Assembly (NCBI GenBank): GCA_036924085.1
Contig: JAVGWX010000002.1
Location: 88,431,704-88,495,703, forward strand
DNA: 64,000 nucleotides
DNA from: Ariolimax columbianus
Taxonomy: Eukaryota > Mollusca > Gastropoda > Stylommatophora > Arionidae
Reading direction: 5' to 3'
The notes under the pieces are model-generated. The model saw nothing but the letters and a program-made list of their open reading frames with translations, had not been told where the DNA came from and made no database searches. Position numbers and translations under genes: made by a program. Positions 55,042-64,000 of the stretch are shown here, one piece after another (the stretch's first letter is position 1; the number at the start of each line of letters is the position of its first letter).

Positions 55042-55110
55042 CTTGATAGGTAGACACAATAGATACGCTAGATTATATATACACGATAGATAGATCGGTA
55101 CGATGGATGG
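54196..55110. repeat. GATA-type satellite tract with sub-arrays
   Basis: About 0.9 kb is built from GATA, GGATA and GATAAGATA steps. Sub-arrays include four or five copies of a 27-28-base unit (GGTAGGTAGGTAGATACATT plus TTATA) at 54385-54485 and a pure GATA run at 54974-55040. G is almost the only non-A/T base on the plus strand. Confidence 0.93.
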
Positions 55111-55601
55111 TTGAGCCATTCATCGTTTAAGTAGCCTCGTCAGCACGCGTACAAGAGCCTTACGCACTGTCGCACAAGTGTGCTCTCGCAAATTCACGTT
55201 CTACTCTCGTGTTTCACTCTGACCAATAGTTCAGCATGATTCAGACATCTGACCTTGCGAAAACGATTTAAATAGCAAATGAGAGCACAGGAAGTTCTCG
55301 GTCATTGACCTGGTCGATGGACTTCGACGTCGGCGAATAAATATGCACTGGCAGATGACGGAGGGATCATTCGCACGCGAAAGTGTTTACTGGAACTAAA
55401 GTAATCGAGAGATCGGACAAAAAAGAATGACCGCTGCGCAGTGGCACAGTTCTATGGACGGATATTGTTGTAAAGTAATGATCCAATCTTTTCTTTGTCT
55501 GAATTTTATGTCACGGCATATGATGGGGAGAAATTGACGCGTAACTACTGTCAAGCTGATTCGAACATCTCCTTATGGGCCACAAGAATCAAATGGCGTC
55601 A

Positions 55602-55602
<1 letters not shown>
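55111..55602. other. Unassigned spacer
   Basis: A single-copy-looking stretch of mixed composition. No open frame of note and no TE motif. Confidence 0.4.
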
Positions 55603-55683
<81 letters not shown>

Positions 55684-55998
55684 TTATATATATATATATA
55701 TATGTATTCCAATAATTCCGTTAATAAATTGTTACTTGTGGGGCAAAGCTGGGTACTACAGCCGGTATATATGTATATATGTATTCCAATAATTCCGTTA
55801 ATAAATTGTTACTTGTGGGGCGAAGCTGGGTACTACAGCCGGTATATATATATATATATATGTATTCCAAAAATTCCGTTAATAAATTGTCACTTGTGGG
55901 GCGAAGCTGGATAATACAGCCGGTATACATATATATATGTATTCCAATAATTCCGTTAATAAATTGTTAATTGTGGGGCGAAGCTGGGTACTACAGCC

Positions 55999-56049
<51 letters not shown>

Positions 56050-56271
56050 TCCAATAATTCCGTTAATAAATTGTTACTTGTGGGGCGAAGCTGGGTACTA
56101 CAGCCGGTATATATATATATATATATATATATGTATTCCAAAAATTCCGTTAATAAATTGTCACTTGTGGGGCGAAGCTGGATAATACAGCCAGTATACA
56201 TATATATATGTATTCCAATAATTCCGTTAATAAATTGTTAATTGTGGGGCGAAGCTGGGTACTACAGCCGG

Positions 56272-56314
<43 letters not shown>

Positions 56315-56372
56315 ATTCCAATAATTCCGTTAATAAATTGTTACATGTGGGGCGAAGCTGGGTACTACAGCC

Positions 56373-56411
<39 letters not shown>

Positions 56412-56466
56412 TCCAATAATTCCGTTAATAAATTGTTACTTGTGGGGCGAAGCTGGGTACTACAGC

Positions 56467-56530
<64 letters not shown>

Positions 56531-56584
56531 CAATAATTCCGTTCATAAATTGTTACTTGTCGGGCGAAGCTGGGTACTACAGCC

Positions 56585-56625
<41 letters not shown>
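55603..56625. repeat. TA-rich higher-order array: ten 65-bp cores separated by variable (TA)n
   Basis: Each core starts TGTATTCCAATAATTCCGTT (or a close variant) and ends GCTGGGTACTACAGCCGG. Cores begin at about 55703, 55780, 55861, 55938, 56045, 56132, 56209, 56312, 56407 and 56526. Cores 2-4 and 5-7 are the same ordered trio. In the second core of each trio the start is CCAAAAATTCC with GGATAATACAGCC; in the third, TTAATTGTGG. A 265-bp block was therefore duplicated. Confidence 0.92.
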
Positions 56626-56628
<3 letters not shown>

Positions 56629-56665
56629 CGTGCGTGCGTTGCGTGCGTGCGTGTGTGCGCGTGAC
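56626..56665. repeat. GT/GCGT microsatellite
   Basis: GTGTGTGTGCGTGCGTGCGT and similar steps. Confidence 0.9.
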
Positions 56666-57920
56666 TCTGGATTACTGGACGACCCGTTCCTCAAAAGCGG
56701 TTCCAGTTTTGCTTCCATTGTTTTCTGTTTTCAGCCACGGCAGACCAGTGGGTGATAAGTTTCCCGTCTGTGGCGTTTTCGGTGTTGTCTTTGAGTTCCA
56801 GGGAGCCGGTGGTCGTTTTCTGTCTTGTGGGTACCAGACTGCTGGCGCTGTGCTCCAACAAGCATCAGTTCTCTGAAGCTGGTACCAGCGCATCGATGCT
56901 TCACGTAGTGTGCATGGGTAACTGCATCCTTCACAAGTGATATTTGTCGTACGTCAGTGTAATGAATTCCTTTCAGACGTCTTTCGATTGAGGTCCTTGA
57001 GTTTGGACTTCATTTATTTTGTAAGTGACTACGTTTTTGCTGGGTATCACACATTGCTTGGAGAACCGTGGATTTGGACGCGCAGACTCTAGTCGTGATT
57101 ATGGTATAGTATTGCCTTTATGGACGACAAAATTCGCCTGATGACATCTTGTTAATTATGGGCTTAGATCATTCTGCTTGTTCAATAGACGTCCCAGGTA
57201 GATATAGTCCTCTACGTTCTCCAGATTCTCGCCATCGAGGATGACCGGGTCACTGGTATCGAAACGGTTACTCATTACCTTTGTCTTGGAGGTGTTCATC
57301 TCGAGGCCTACTTTTCTCCCTACTTTGGGAAGCATGACTACCATCTGGTTAAAGTTTTTGGCTATTTCTGTGATGAGCACTGCGTCATCTGCAAAGCGGA
57401 GAGGATAAGGTCGCTTGTCATTGAAGTTGATGCCAAATGGGATCCAGACAAATGACTGATGATGGAGTCAAGTCATGCGGAAAAGTGGTTTTGTGAGATA
57501 CCATCCCATGGCAGACACTTTTCTCGACGGATACTATTACTGGAAGGCTGCCGTGCAGTCTGAGTAGCAGTTAGCAAGGATTCTGGCATAGCAGGAATCG
57601 ATGCCTTGGTACCACAGAGAGTGCTAGACGAATAATGACTCTGCATAATCAAATGCTTTCTTATAGTCGATACAGGTGAAGATTAAGGGGGTTTGGTGCT
57701 CTCTATTTGTTTCAATGTGGCGGCAGCAAATTGACATGTGTTCCATTGTGCTGTAGCCTGTTCGATCGGTTGCGAGGGCTCGAGAATGTGACGGATCCCA
57801 GCGAGTACACATTTAGTAAAGAGTTTGTATGTGACAGAGAGAAGCGTCATTGGACGGTACTTTCCAAGGTCTTCCGTGTCTCCTTTTGTTATGTAGGTGT
57901 ATCGTTTTGAAGTAGCGCAA
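56666..57920 (-). pseudogene. RTE-like LINE, RT domain, decayed
   Basis: On the minus strand from right to left: GKYRPMTLLSVTYKLFTKCV (57800-57865, frame partly broken), QPIEQATAQWNT.Q (57735-57775), PPLIFTCIDYKKAFDYAESL (57627-57690, the palm motif), LRFADDAVLITEI (57370-57400, catalytic Asp pair present), KVGRKVGLEMNTSKTKVM (57270-57325), DGENLENVEDYIYLGRLLNK (57175-57240), then a decayed tail with [19 protein letters not shown] (56700-56760). The 3' end abuts the TA/GT repeats. At least five frame breaks; the endonuclease is missing. Confidence 0.82.
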
Positions 57921-58104
57921 TGCTGTAGCTATTGTTCCTGTTTGGAGTTATGTTGTATAGCGTTTCGTTAAGGCTAGATGGAGTGGTAGTACACAGACTT
58001 TGAGGTAATTTGCCCATATTTGATATACTATGGGTTATTTTCTATGGGGCATATTCTCAAGTGCGTGGCCGATTTCTGAGAATAGAACGTTTGGAATGAG
58101 TGGA
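57921..58104. other. Unassigned spacer
   Basis: Possibly the decayed 5' continuation of the LINE on its right; nothing is firm. Confidence 0.4.
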
Positions 58105-59225
58105 AGATCAGTTGACTTTATTATTTGGTGTAATCCTCCTTTATGATCTCCGTGTCTAGTCTAGATAGAGTTTGGTGTAATCCACCTTTATGATCTCCGT
58201 GTCTAGTCTAGATAGAGTTTGGTGTAATCCACCTTTATGATCTCCGTGTCTAGTCTAGATAGAGTTTGGTGTAATCCACCTTTATGATCTCCATGTTAAG
58301 TCTAGATAGAGTTTGGTGTAATCCACCTTTATGATCTCCGTGTTAAGTCTAGATAGAGTTTGGTGTAATCCTCTTGTATGATCTCCGTGTCTAGTCTAGA
58401 TGTAATTTGGTGTAGTCCACCTTTATGATCTCCGTGTTAAGTCTAGATAGAGTTTGGTGTAATCCTCCTTTATGATCTCCGTGTCTAGTCCAGATGTAAT
58501 TTGGTGTAGTCCACCTTTATGATCTCCATGTTAAGTCTAGATAGAGTTTGGTGTAATCCTCCTGTATGATCTCCGTGTCTAGTCTAGATGTAATTTGGTG
58601 TAGTCCACCTTTATGATCTCCATGTTAAGTCTAGATAGAGTTTGGTGTAATCCTCCTTTATGATCTCCGTGTCTAGTCTAGATGTAATTTGGTGTAATCC
58701 ACCTTTATGATCTCCACCTTTATGATCTCCGTGTCTACTCTAGATAGAGTTTGGTGTAATCCTCCCTTATGATCTCCGTGTCTAGTCTAGATGTAATTTG
58801 GTATAATCCACCTTTATGATCTCCATGTTAAGTGTAGATAGAGTTTGGTGTAATCCTCCTTTATGATCTCCGTGTCTAGTCTAGATATAATCTGGTATAA
58901 TCCACCTTTATGATCTCCATGTCTGGTCTAGATAGAGTTTGGTGTAATCCTCCATGTCTGGTCTAGATGTAGTTTGGTGTAATCCTCCATGTCTGGTCTA
59001 GATAGAGTTTGGTGTAATCCTCCATGTCTGGTCTAGATGTAGTTTGGTGTAATCCTCCATGTCTGGTCTAGATAGAGTTTGGTGTAATCCTCCATGTCTG
59101 GTCTAGATAGAGTTTGGTGTAATCCTCCATGTCTGGTCTAGATAGAGTTTGGTGTAATCCTCCATATCTGGTTTATATAGAGTTTGGTGTAATTCTCAAT
59201 GTCTGGTCTAGATGTAGTTCGGGAC
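58105..59225. repeat. 47-bp minisatellite that switches to 35-bp units
   Basis: From 58105 to about 58925 there are about 17 units of 47 bp (ATGATCTCCGTGTCTAGTCT plus AGATAGAGTTTGGTGTAATC and CACCTTT). They come in two flavours, AGATAGAGTTT and AGATGTAATTT, that often alternate. From about 58930 to 59225 the unit is 35 bp (CCATGTCTGGTCTAGATAGA plus GTTTGGTGTAATCCT), lacking 12 bases. Confidence 0.92.
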
Positions 59226-59454
59226 GAATTTAGCTCTTTAAGACGAAATTGTCGTTTCTGTGCCAAATATCTTACGACAGTTATTATTAGCTTGTTTTGC
59301 TGTAGTTTTTCTGTTATGTCGTCTATGCATCGACCACTCGGTCCTCATCGTTCTTTGTAACCAAATCCTGGTGTGTTATATGCGCGAATTATTAGCTGAT
59401 CCGGTTGTACGAAAAACAAGTTTTATTTTTCTTCAAAATGCATTCGCCTACAAG
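59226..59454. other. Unassigned spacer
   Basis: A 74-codon open frame (59260-59484) has no recognisable motif and overlaps the start of the CR1 remnant. Confidence 0.4.
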
Positions 59455-59700
59455 AAGAAGGCGGCACAGCCACAAATTAATTGAAGAGAGGTCCAGATTA
59501 GATTCCAGAAAATATATTTTTGAATACGAATGCTCTAAATGCATTATCGCAGGAAATAGCAGAAGAATTGTCAATTAATGCATTCAAGAATAGATAGGAT
59601 AGGTATGTATAGATCAAGTGAATTTAAATTAAACTAGTTGTATACAGATCATGCACAGTCTTCTAATCCAGCATAAAGATGTTAAGTCGAGAAATGATAG
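59455..59700 (+). pseudogene. CR1 LINE 3' end
   Basis: It shows KLIEERSRLDSRKYIF (59479-59526), a decayed WNALPQE segment, SINAFKNR-like codons near 59575, and the 3' UTR marks CACAGTCTTCTAATCCAGCA and TAAAGATGTTAAGTCGAG. It is a third CR1 terminus, alongside 17480 and 31436. Confidence 0.72.
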
Positions 59701-59879
59701 AACCAACTTATTGTCCGCTTAATATGTATTCAGCACAAGGGCGAAGTTGCCTATAGTTTTGATTGCTCTCTTGTGTGGCGGATACCCACAATATAACAGG
59801 GTACGCCACTGCATGTAAAATAGAGCATCTCTATTTTGGGAAAAAGGCAACTTATCATAGAAGAATAGCTTAGCAGAAT

Positions 59880-60705
59880 ATACCCACCAAAAACATGGAC
59901 ACACGTATATACAGATGGCTCATCCAACAAAGCCACATCCAATGGAGGTGGAGGGGTCTATTACAGATTAAGGAATGGAGAAGAAAAAAATCCGAGTATC
60001 AACAACGGAAACATATTCCAATAATTTCCGTGCAGAAATAGAGGCACTGAAGGCCGCAGCTGAGCTTGTAATCCAAGATAAAGACATCCACCAAGAAAAC
60101 ATAGTATTCCTGACTGATGCCGCGTCAGTATTAACAGCACAACAACAACACAAAGATGAAGATCTCGAGTAATGTTTGACACAGCAGAACACCAAAGGTT
60201 GGCAATACAGTGGATCCCACCACACTGCAATATTGAAGGCAATGAAGCTGCAGACAAACTAACAAAGAGTGGAGGAGCATCCCCGCAAACAGACCTGAGT
60301 ATCACATATAATGAGGCCAAGACAATAATTAAAGCCAATGTAAGGGTAAAATTGGCTGATCAACACTCCGACTTCCGAAAAGAAGACGGCTACTTTAACT
60401 TTATTAGATAAGAGCACGTCATCATCTTCAAACTGAGAATTGGGCATAACAGACTCAAAGATAATCTTTACAACAAAATGAAGACTGGGACAGATAACAG
60501 GTGTCCATGTGGGGAACATACCATGACCATGGAACACATCCTACAAAGCTGCGTGCTTACGCAGGAAAAAAGGGAACAATACTGGCCTCGTGAGACAGAT
60601 ATGAGACAAAAGCTGTATGGAGATGAAACAGCCTTACAAACACCAGTGTCCTTTGTAAGAGAAACCGAAACCTTGATCTGAGGATGAACGAAGAAGAAGA
60701 ACATT
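59880..60705 (+). pseudogene. LINE B: RNase H and zinc-knuckle end of an I-like LINE
   Basis: The RNase H domain is well preserved: VYTDGSSNKATSNGGG (59909-59955, then a frameshift), FRAEIEALKAAAEL (60029-60070), VFLTDAASVL (60105-60134), IQWIPPHCNIEGNEAADKL (60204-60260), so all four acidic positions remain. Then GGASPQTDLSITYNEAKT, a stop near 60409, FKLRIGHNRLKDNLYNKMKT, the knuckle CPCGEHTMTMEHILQSC (60502-60552), and the end ALQTPVSFVRETETLI. The 3' end is GAGGATGAACGAAGAAGAAG. Stops near 60170 and 60409 and one frameshift disable it; RT and endonuclease are missing. Related fragments lie at 3235 and 4330. Confidence 0.85.
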
Positions 60706-61453
60706 TCTACAATAATAAGTTTCCCCTTCGTTTAAGGGCTGTCACACAGATATATCGCGAACCAATATTGATGATACAGACCAGAACAATTTTACATTGA
60801 CATGAATGTCGAATAAAGCGATTTAAACAAAAGAAGACAATAGCAATCTACTTCTAGCAACCTCATCATGTGAAAGAAATAATTACAGAAACAACTACTG
60901 CATATACACTCGAGGAAAATGTATTTGGAGTCCATCACTGCTATTCCTTCAGAGCACCTTCCTCCTGTGGTCATTTGTTGTTCAAGTATGCACATATAAT
61001 GTACTTGTTGAAACGAAAGAATACTATCAATGTTGTTCTGCGCTCTACATTGTGGTCTAAGCATTGGAACTCAAAGACGTGCAAGGAACTCTTAGAATAT
61101 TTTTACAACGGAACAAAACATAATTATTGCATTGCTATTATTGATATAACATTTTAATTATCACAGTGAAGTAATTGTTACAGTTAATATTATCATTGCA
61201 ATAAAAGCATGCATCGGCTTCGGCCCAACTGCCGCTGCACATTCTATATCTGGCCCGGGTAAATATTTGAAGACCACGCAAATACAAATAATATTTATGT
61301 TTTTAAATGTTCAATTAGTCTTGTGTGTTACTTGGGTCTAAAAGGGGAGCAATGAATAGTGTCACTGTTGTTGCAGGTTAATTCCCCTAGCCATACTTTC
61401 TTTTGAATTACTTCCCCTATTCACATGAGTCTGCTTACTTATTATTCTTTCTG
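60706..61453. other. Unassigned stretch
   Basis: A 95-codon open frame (60870-61157) lacks known motifs. A/T-rich; no array. Confidence 0.4.
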
Positions 61454-61559
61454 TCTCTTGCTTCTAATGTCTTTCTCTCTATCTTTTGATTGCTATTTCC
61501 TATATATATATAGGACGTATAAATCAAAAGATAGAGAGAAAGACATTAGAAACAAGAGA
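61454..61559. other. Near-perfect 106-base hairpin
   Basis: The arms 61454-61491 and 61522-61559 are inverted repeats of 38 bases with one mismatch (a G-U pair if transcribed from one side). The arm contains TAATGTCTTTCTCTCTATCT. The 30-base spacer itself holds the perfect palindrome TCCTATATATATATAGGA (61498-61515), so a second inner stem can form. No TE family in the window matches it. Confidence 0.9.
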
Positions 61560-61845
61560 GAAAAAATTATATATATATATCATCAAAGAACGTGTCCTTT
61601 TTCATAGATCATGGATGTCATATTTCAGAGGTTTTATGCGATACCAAGATGCTTCCTCTGCTCTAATTGATGTCTGCATTTCTTGTTCCTATTTCTTATT
61701 TATTTAATACATTCTAATATAACGTTGTCACAATATAGCTAATTAGATTGCCCTTGTTCATCCTTCTGGTAGCATCTGTGACCACTTGAACTCTTTAAGT
61801 CTTCACTTTCTGTCTCCAGACTCCGTTGTAGAACAATGCCTATCT
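61560..61845. other. Unassigned spacer
   Basis: It begins with a short TA run (61569-61580). Nothing else is recognised. Confidence 0.4.
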
Positions 61846-62171
61846 AGACCCTATCTCGTGATCTATCCTACCAGTTGCCGGACCACTTCTCTGGAAGACA
61901 GCCACTTGCAGACACTATCTCGTGATCTCTCCTACCAGTTGCCAGACCACTTCTCGGAAAGACTTAGCCACTTGCAGACACTATCTCGTGATCTATCCTA
62001 CCAGTTGCCTGACCACTTCTCTGGAAGACAGCCACTTGCAGACACTATCTCGTGATCTCTCCTACCAGTTGCCAGACCACTTCTCGGAAAGACTTAGCCA
62101 CTTGCAGACACTATCTCGTGATCTCTCCTACCAGTTGCCAGACCACTTCTCGGAAAGACTTAGCCACTTGC
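61846..62171. repeat. 64/66-bp minisatellite, 5 copies in A-B-A-B-B order
   Basis: Type A (64 bp) has CTTCTCTGGAAGACAGCCAC; type B (66 bp) has CTTCTCGGAAAGACTTAGCC. Both share ACTATCTCGTGATCTCTCCT (or CTATCCT). Starts are 61846 (A), 61910 (B), 61976 (A), 62040 (B) and 62106 (B). Confidence 0.92.
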
Positions 62172-62189
62172 AGACACTGAGTCACCCAA

Positions 62190-62476
62190 GTCTTTTATCA
62201 CAAGAAACAGCAATGACTCTGTAACATTGTCACTCTAGACCTTTTCTTCTTGGAAACAGCAATGACTCTGTAACATTGTCACTCTAGACCTTCTCTTCTT
62301 TCAAATAGCAATGACGTGTAACACTGTCACTCTAGGCCTTTTCTTCTTGGAAATAGCAATGACTCTGTAACATTGTCACTCTATACCTTTTCTTCTTGGA
62401 AATAGCAATGCCTTGTAACATTATCACTCTAGACCTTCCCTTCTTGTAAATAGCAATTTTTGCGACATTTTCACTC
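62190..62476. repeat. ~50-bp minisatellite, left part
   Basis: The unit is TCTTCTTGGAAATAGCAATG plus ACTCTGTAACATTGTCACTC and TAGACCTTTT, about 5.5 copies. It is interrupted by a LINE at 62477 and resumes at 63246. Confidence 0.9.
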
Positions 62477-63245
62477 CAAATAAAGTGTAAGATATACGCA
62501 AGAAATAATATCATCCAAAACTGACCGGGACATCATGGGAGAGGAGTGGGGGGGGGGAGGGGGGGGCAGAGCCATCAGGCCTTCGGACATCTGCACTTGC
62601 CTTGTGTTTTTCCGTAGCCGAATATGCTACGCCAGTCTGAAACACTGCCAATGCGAAACTAGTTGATACAGCAATAAAAGAGGCGGGTTGGATAGTTTCA
62701 GGGTACATAAAACCCATAATTGATCAAATATACCCCATAATTGGCATATCACCACCCGAGATTCGAAGAAGTGTCGCAGCAGAAATCGAACAAGAAAAAC
62801 AGGAACACGACCCAAGGCACCCAATGTTTGGACGTCAGGTACAAAGCACAACTCAAATCCAGATATATCTTCTTAAAATCAACACAGCCCATACAGACAC
62901 ACCCTGAAAGTCGCCGCATCGAGAGATGGCACAAATCGATGCAGGCCCCAGAGATAGAACTTCCGGAGGAACTCCCCCGCCCCCTCCCCCCACCCTCCAT
63001 TCATCTACCAAACACGACATGGAAGTCGCTGAACAGACTCCACCATGCACCGTGAAACGGTGCATGAGAAATAGGAAACTATGGCACATGTGACTGTGGC
63101 GTAGTTAGTACAGGACTAAGAGCACCTGATGACCTGCCTCATCCTCCAGGAAACATGCTGGAGGCAAATAACAAGGCAATCCATGTCACTGAATACTGAA
63201 TGCATACTGTATAACGTGGTGCTTGGACACGGAAAGTAAGTAAGT
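62477..63245 (+). pseudogene. LINE C-terminal fragment inserted in the 50-bp array
   Basis: It is bounded by ATTTTCACTC on each side (62467-62476 and 63246-63255), a 10-bp TSD. In broken frames it shows SALALCFSVAEYATPVWNTA (62587-62645), KEAGWIVSGYIKPI, GISPPEIRRSVAAEIEQEKQ (62742-62800), RRIERWHKSM (62911-62940), LPNTTWKSLNRLHHAP (63006-63053), CDCGVV (63092-63109) and LEANNKAIHVTEY (63158-63196). This is the usual thumb-to-C-terminus order of Jockey/CR1/I-type LINEs ('AEYA.PVW ... I.PP..RR..A...E'). It has no RT core. The 3' end is GAAAGTAAGTAAGT. A G-run at 62546-62569 sits near its 5' end. Confidence 0.8.
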
Positions 63246-63450
63246 ATTTTCACTCTAGACCTTTCCTTCTTGGAAATAGCAATGACTCTGCGACAATGTC
63301 ACTCTAGACCTTTCCTTCTTGGAAATGGCAATGACTCGGCGACAATGTCACTCTAGACCTTTCCTTCTTGGAAATCGCAATGACTCCTCGACAATGTCAC
63401 CCTAGACCTTTTATCACAGGAAATATCAATGTCTCTGCGGAAATGTTACC
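63246..63450. repeat. ~49-bp minisatellite, right part
   Basis: About four copies of TCACTCTAGACCTTTCCTTC plus TTGGAAATAGCAATGACTCT and GCGACAATG continue the 62190-62476 array. They differ slightly from the left part (GCGACAATG versus GTAACATTG). Confidence 0.9.
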
Positions 63451-63479
63451 CTAGGTATTCGAGACTTGATGAACACGTC

Positions 63480-63560
63480 TTGCTTACACACACATAAACA
63501 TTCGCGCACGCACGCACACACACACGCACACACATCCACACGCACACATGCTTACGCGTG
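63480..63560. repeat. CA/CGCA microsatellite
   Basis: CACACA with interspersed CGCACGCA steps. Confidence 0.9.
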
Positions 63561-63827
63561 CAGTCTAATACTGATTTTGGTTGGCTTAGTTCTTTGTCAT
63601 TCAGTTAATTAAGTTATCTGTCAAAAACTGCTTATTCAGATCTGCTCTCTGATTGCTTTTACGTGTATATTTATCTCTATCTGTCTCTAAACGTTCCCTA
63701 CTTCAACTTATACACTGTAAGCGTATCACCTACCCTACCCCTGTTTGGGTCAATGACTTCTGACCGCTGACTTTCTATGATCTATAGATTCCGGCAAAGA
63801 AGACATACTTTTTTCGAACAGGTCTTT
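63561..63827. other. Unassigned spacer
   Basis: Nothing is recognised. Confidence 0.4.
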
Positions 63828-64000
63828 TTCGTTTGGACTAACCCTGAAGTCGCGAGACTTCCATTCTACTGAGCCAACTGACCATTGGGTCGTTAGACTC
63901 AAATATACTTAGTAAACGTTGGGACTAACCCTGAAGTCGCGAGACTTCCATTCTACTGAGCCAACTGACCATTAGACTCAAATATACTAAGTAAACTTTT
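63828..64000. repeat. ~85-bp tandem duplication running to the window edge
   Basis: GGACTAACCCTGAAGTCGCG occurs at about 63835 and 63921, each followed by the same 60 or so bases. The second copy lacks a nine-base stretch (GGGTCGTTA). More copies may lie beyond the edge. Confidence 0.88.

Noticed and set aside
54196..55110. GATA tract as evidence of a sex chromosome
   Set aside because: GATA repeats are enriched on sex chromosomes in some animals, but one tract says nothing about linkage.

Overview
The window looks like repeat-rich intergenic or intronic DNA from an animal, most probably a mollusc and perhaps a gastropod. The reasons are the mix of non-LTR retrotransposons (CR1-like, I-like with RNase H, RTE/L2-like), Tc1/mariner-type DNA transposons, tRNA-derived SINEs and a very high density of minisatellites. 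There are no operons, no bacterial-type gene packing and no conserved host gene that I can recognise. The species is an inference from TE style only. Almost every recognisable protein fragment belongs to a transposable element. One unidentified open segment at 42564-42790 is the only candidate for host coding sequence.

Layout. 0.6-3.2 kb: a 5'-truncated CR1-like LINE carrying an internal 36-bp tandem expansion and a nested SINE-like insert with target-site duplications (TSDs). 3.4-8.4 kb: minisatellites (36, 22, 48 and 42 bp), a tRNA-type SINE and a LINE 3' end. 8.4-9.7 kb: a 1.3-kb mariner with TA flanks, sitting in the 42-bp array. 10.9-13.8 kb: 34/38-bp, 29-bp and 45-bp arrays, the last containing a SINE-like insert. 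14.7-17.6 kb: a LINE remnant split by a tRNA-SINE with a perfect 13-bp TSD, then a 2085-bp TIR transposon whose transposase has an approximately DD82E layout. 18-23 kb: several SINEs. 23.4-27.1 kb: a mariner split by a 2.76-kb LINE with an unusually long 38-bp TSD. 27-31 kb: a 46-bp array and mostly unassigned DNA. 31-33 kb: a mariner-derived foldback MITE, a CR1 3' end and a likely 914-bp solo LTR. 33.6-40.7 kb: a patchwork of LINE fragments on both strands, a 34/28-bp array and SINE-like copies. 41-43.1 kb: pyrimidine-rich minisatellites. 44.7-45.9 kb: an L2/RTE-like LINE end. 47.4-51 kb: the best preserved LINE (endonuclease C-terminus, RT, RNase H, zinc knuckle), with three visible lesions and a 13-bp TSD. 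51.4-54.2 kb: SINE, mariner and LINE relics, including a SINE whose internal 33-bp segment has grown to 11 copies. 54.2-56.6 kb: GATA-type and TA-rich higher-order arrays. 56.7-64 kb: an RTE-like LINE, a 47/35-bp array, LINE ends, a 106-bp near-perfect hairpin, and a 50-bp array interrupted by a LINE.

How the parts relate. Two threads recur. First, autonomous and non-autonomous partners seem to coexist. The SINE-like family (nine copies here) ends in the same GAACGAAGAAGAAG-type tail as an RNase H-bearing LINE, and the foldback MITEs are built from mariner 5' ends. Second, minisatellites arise inside transposons (CR1 RT, a LINE RNase H tail, a SINE, a dispersed repeat), and transposons later insert into arrays. 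Several arrays show higher-order structure or a switch in unit length. All coordinates of decayed elements are read by eye and are accurate to roughly 10-30 bases unless a TSD fixes them.
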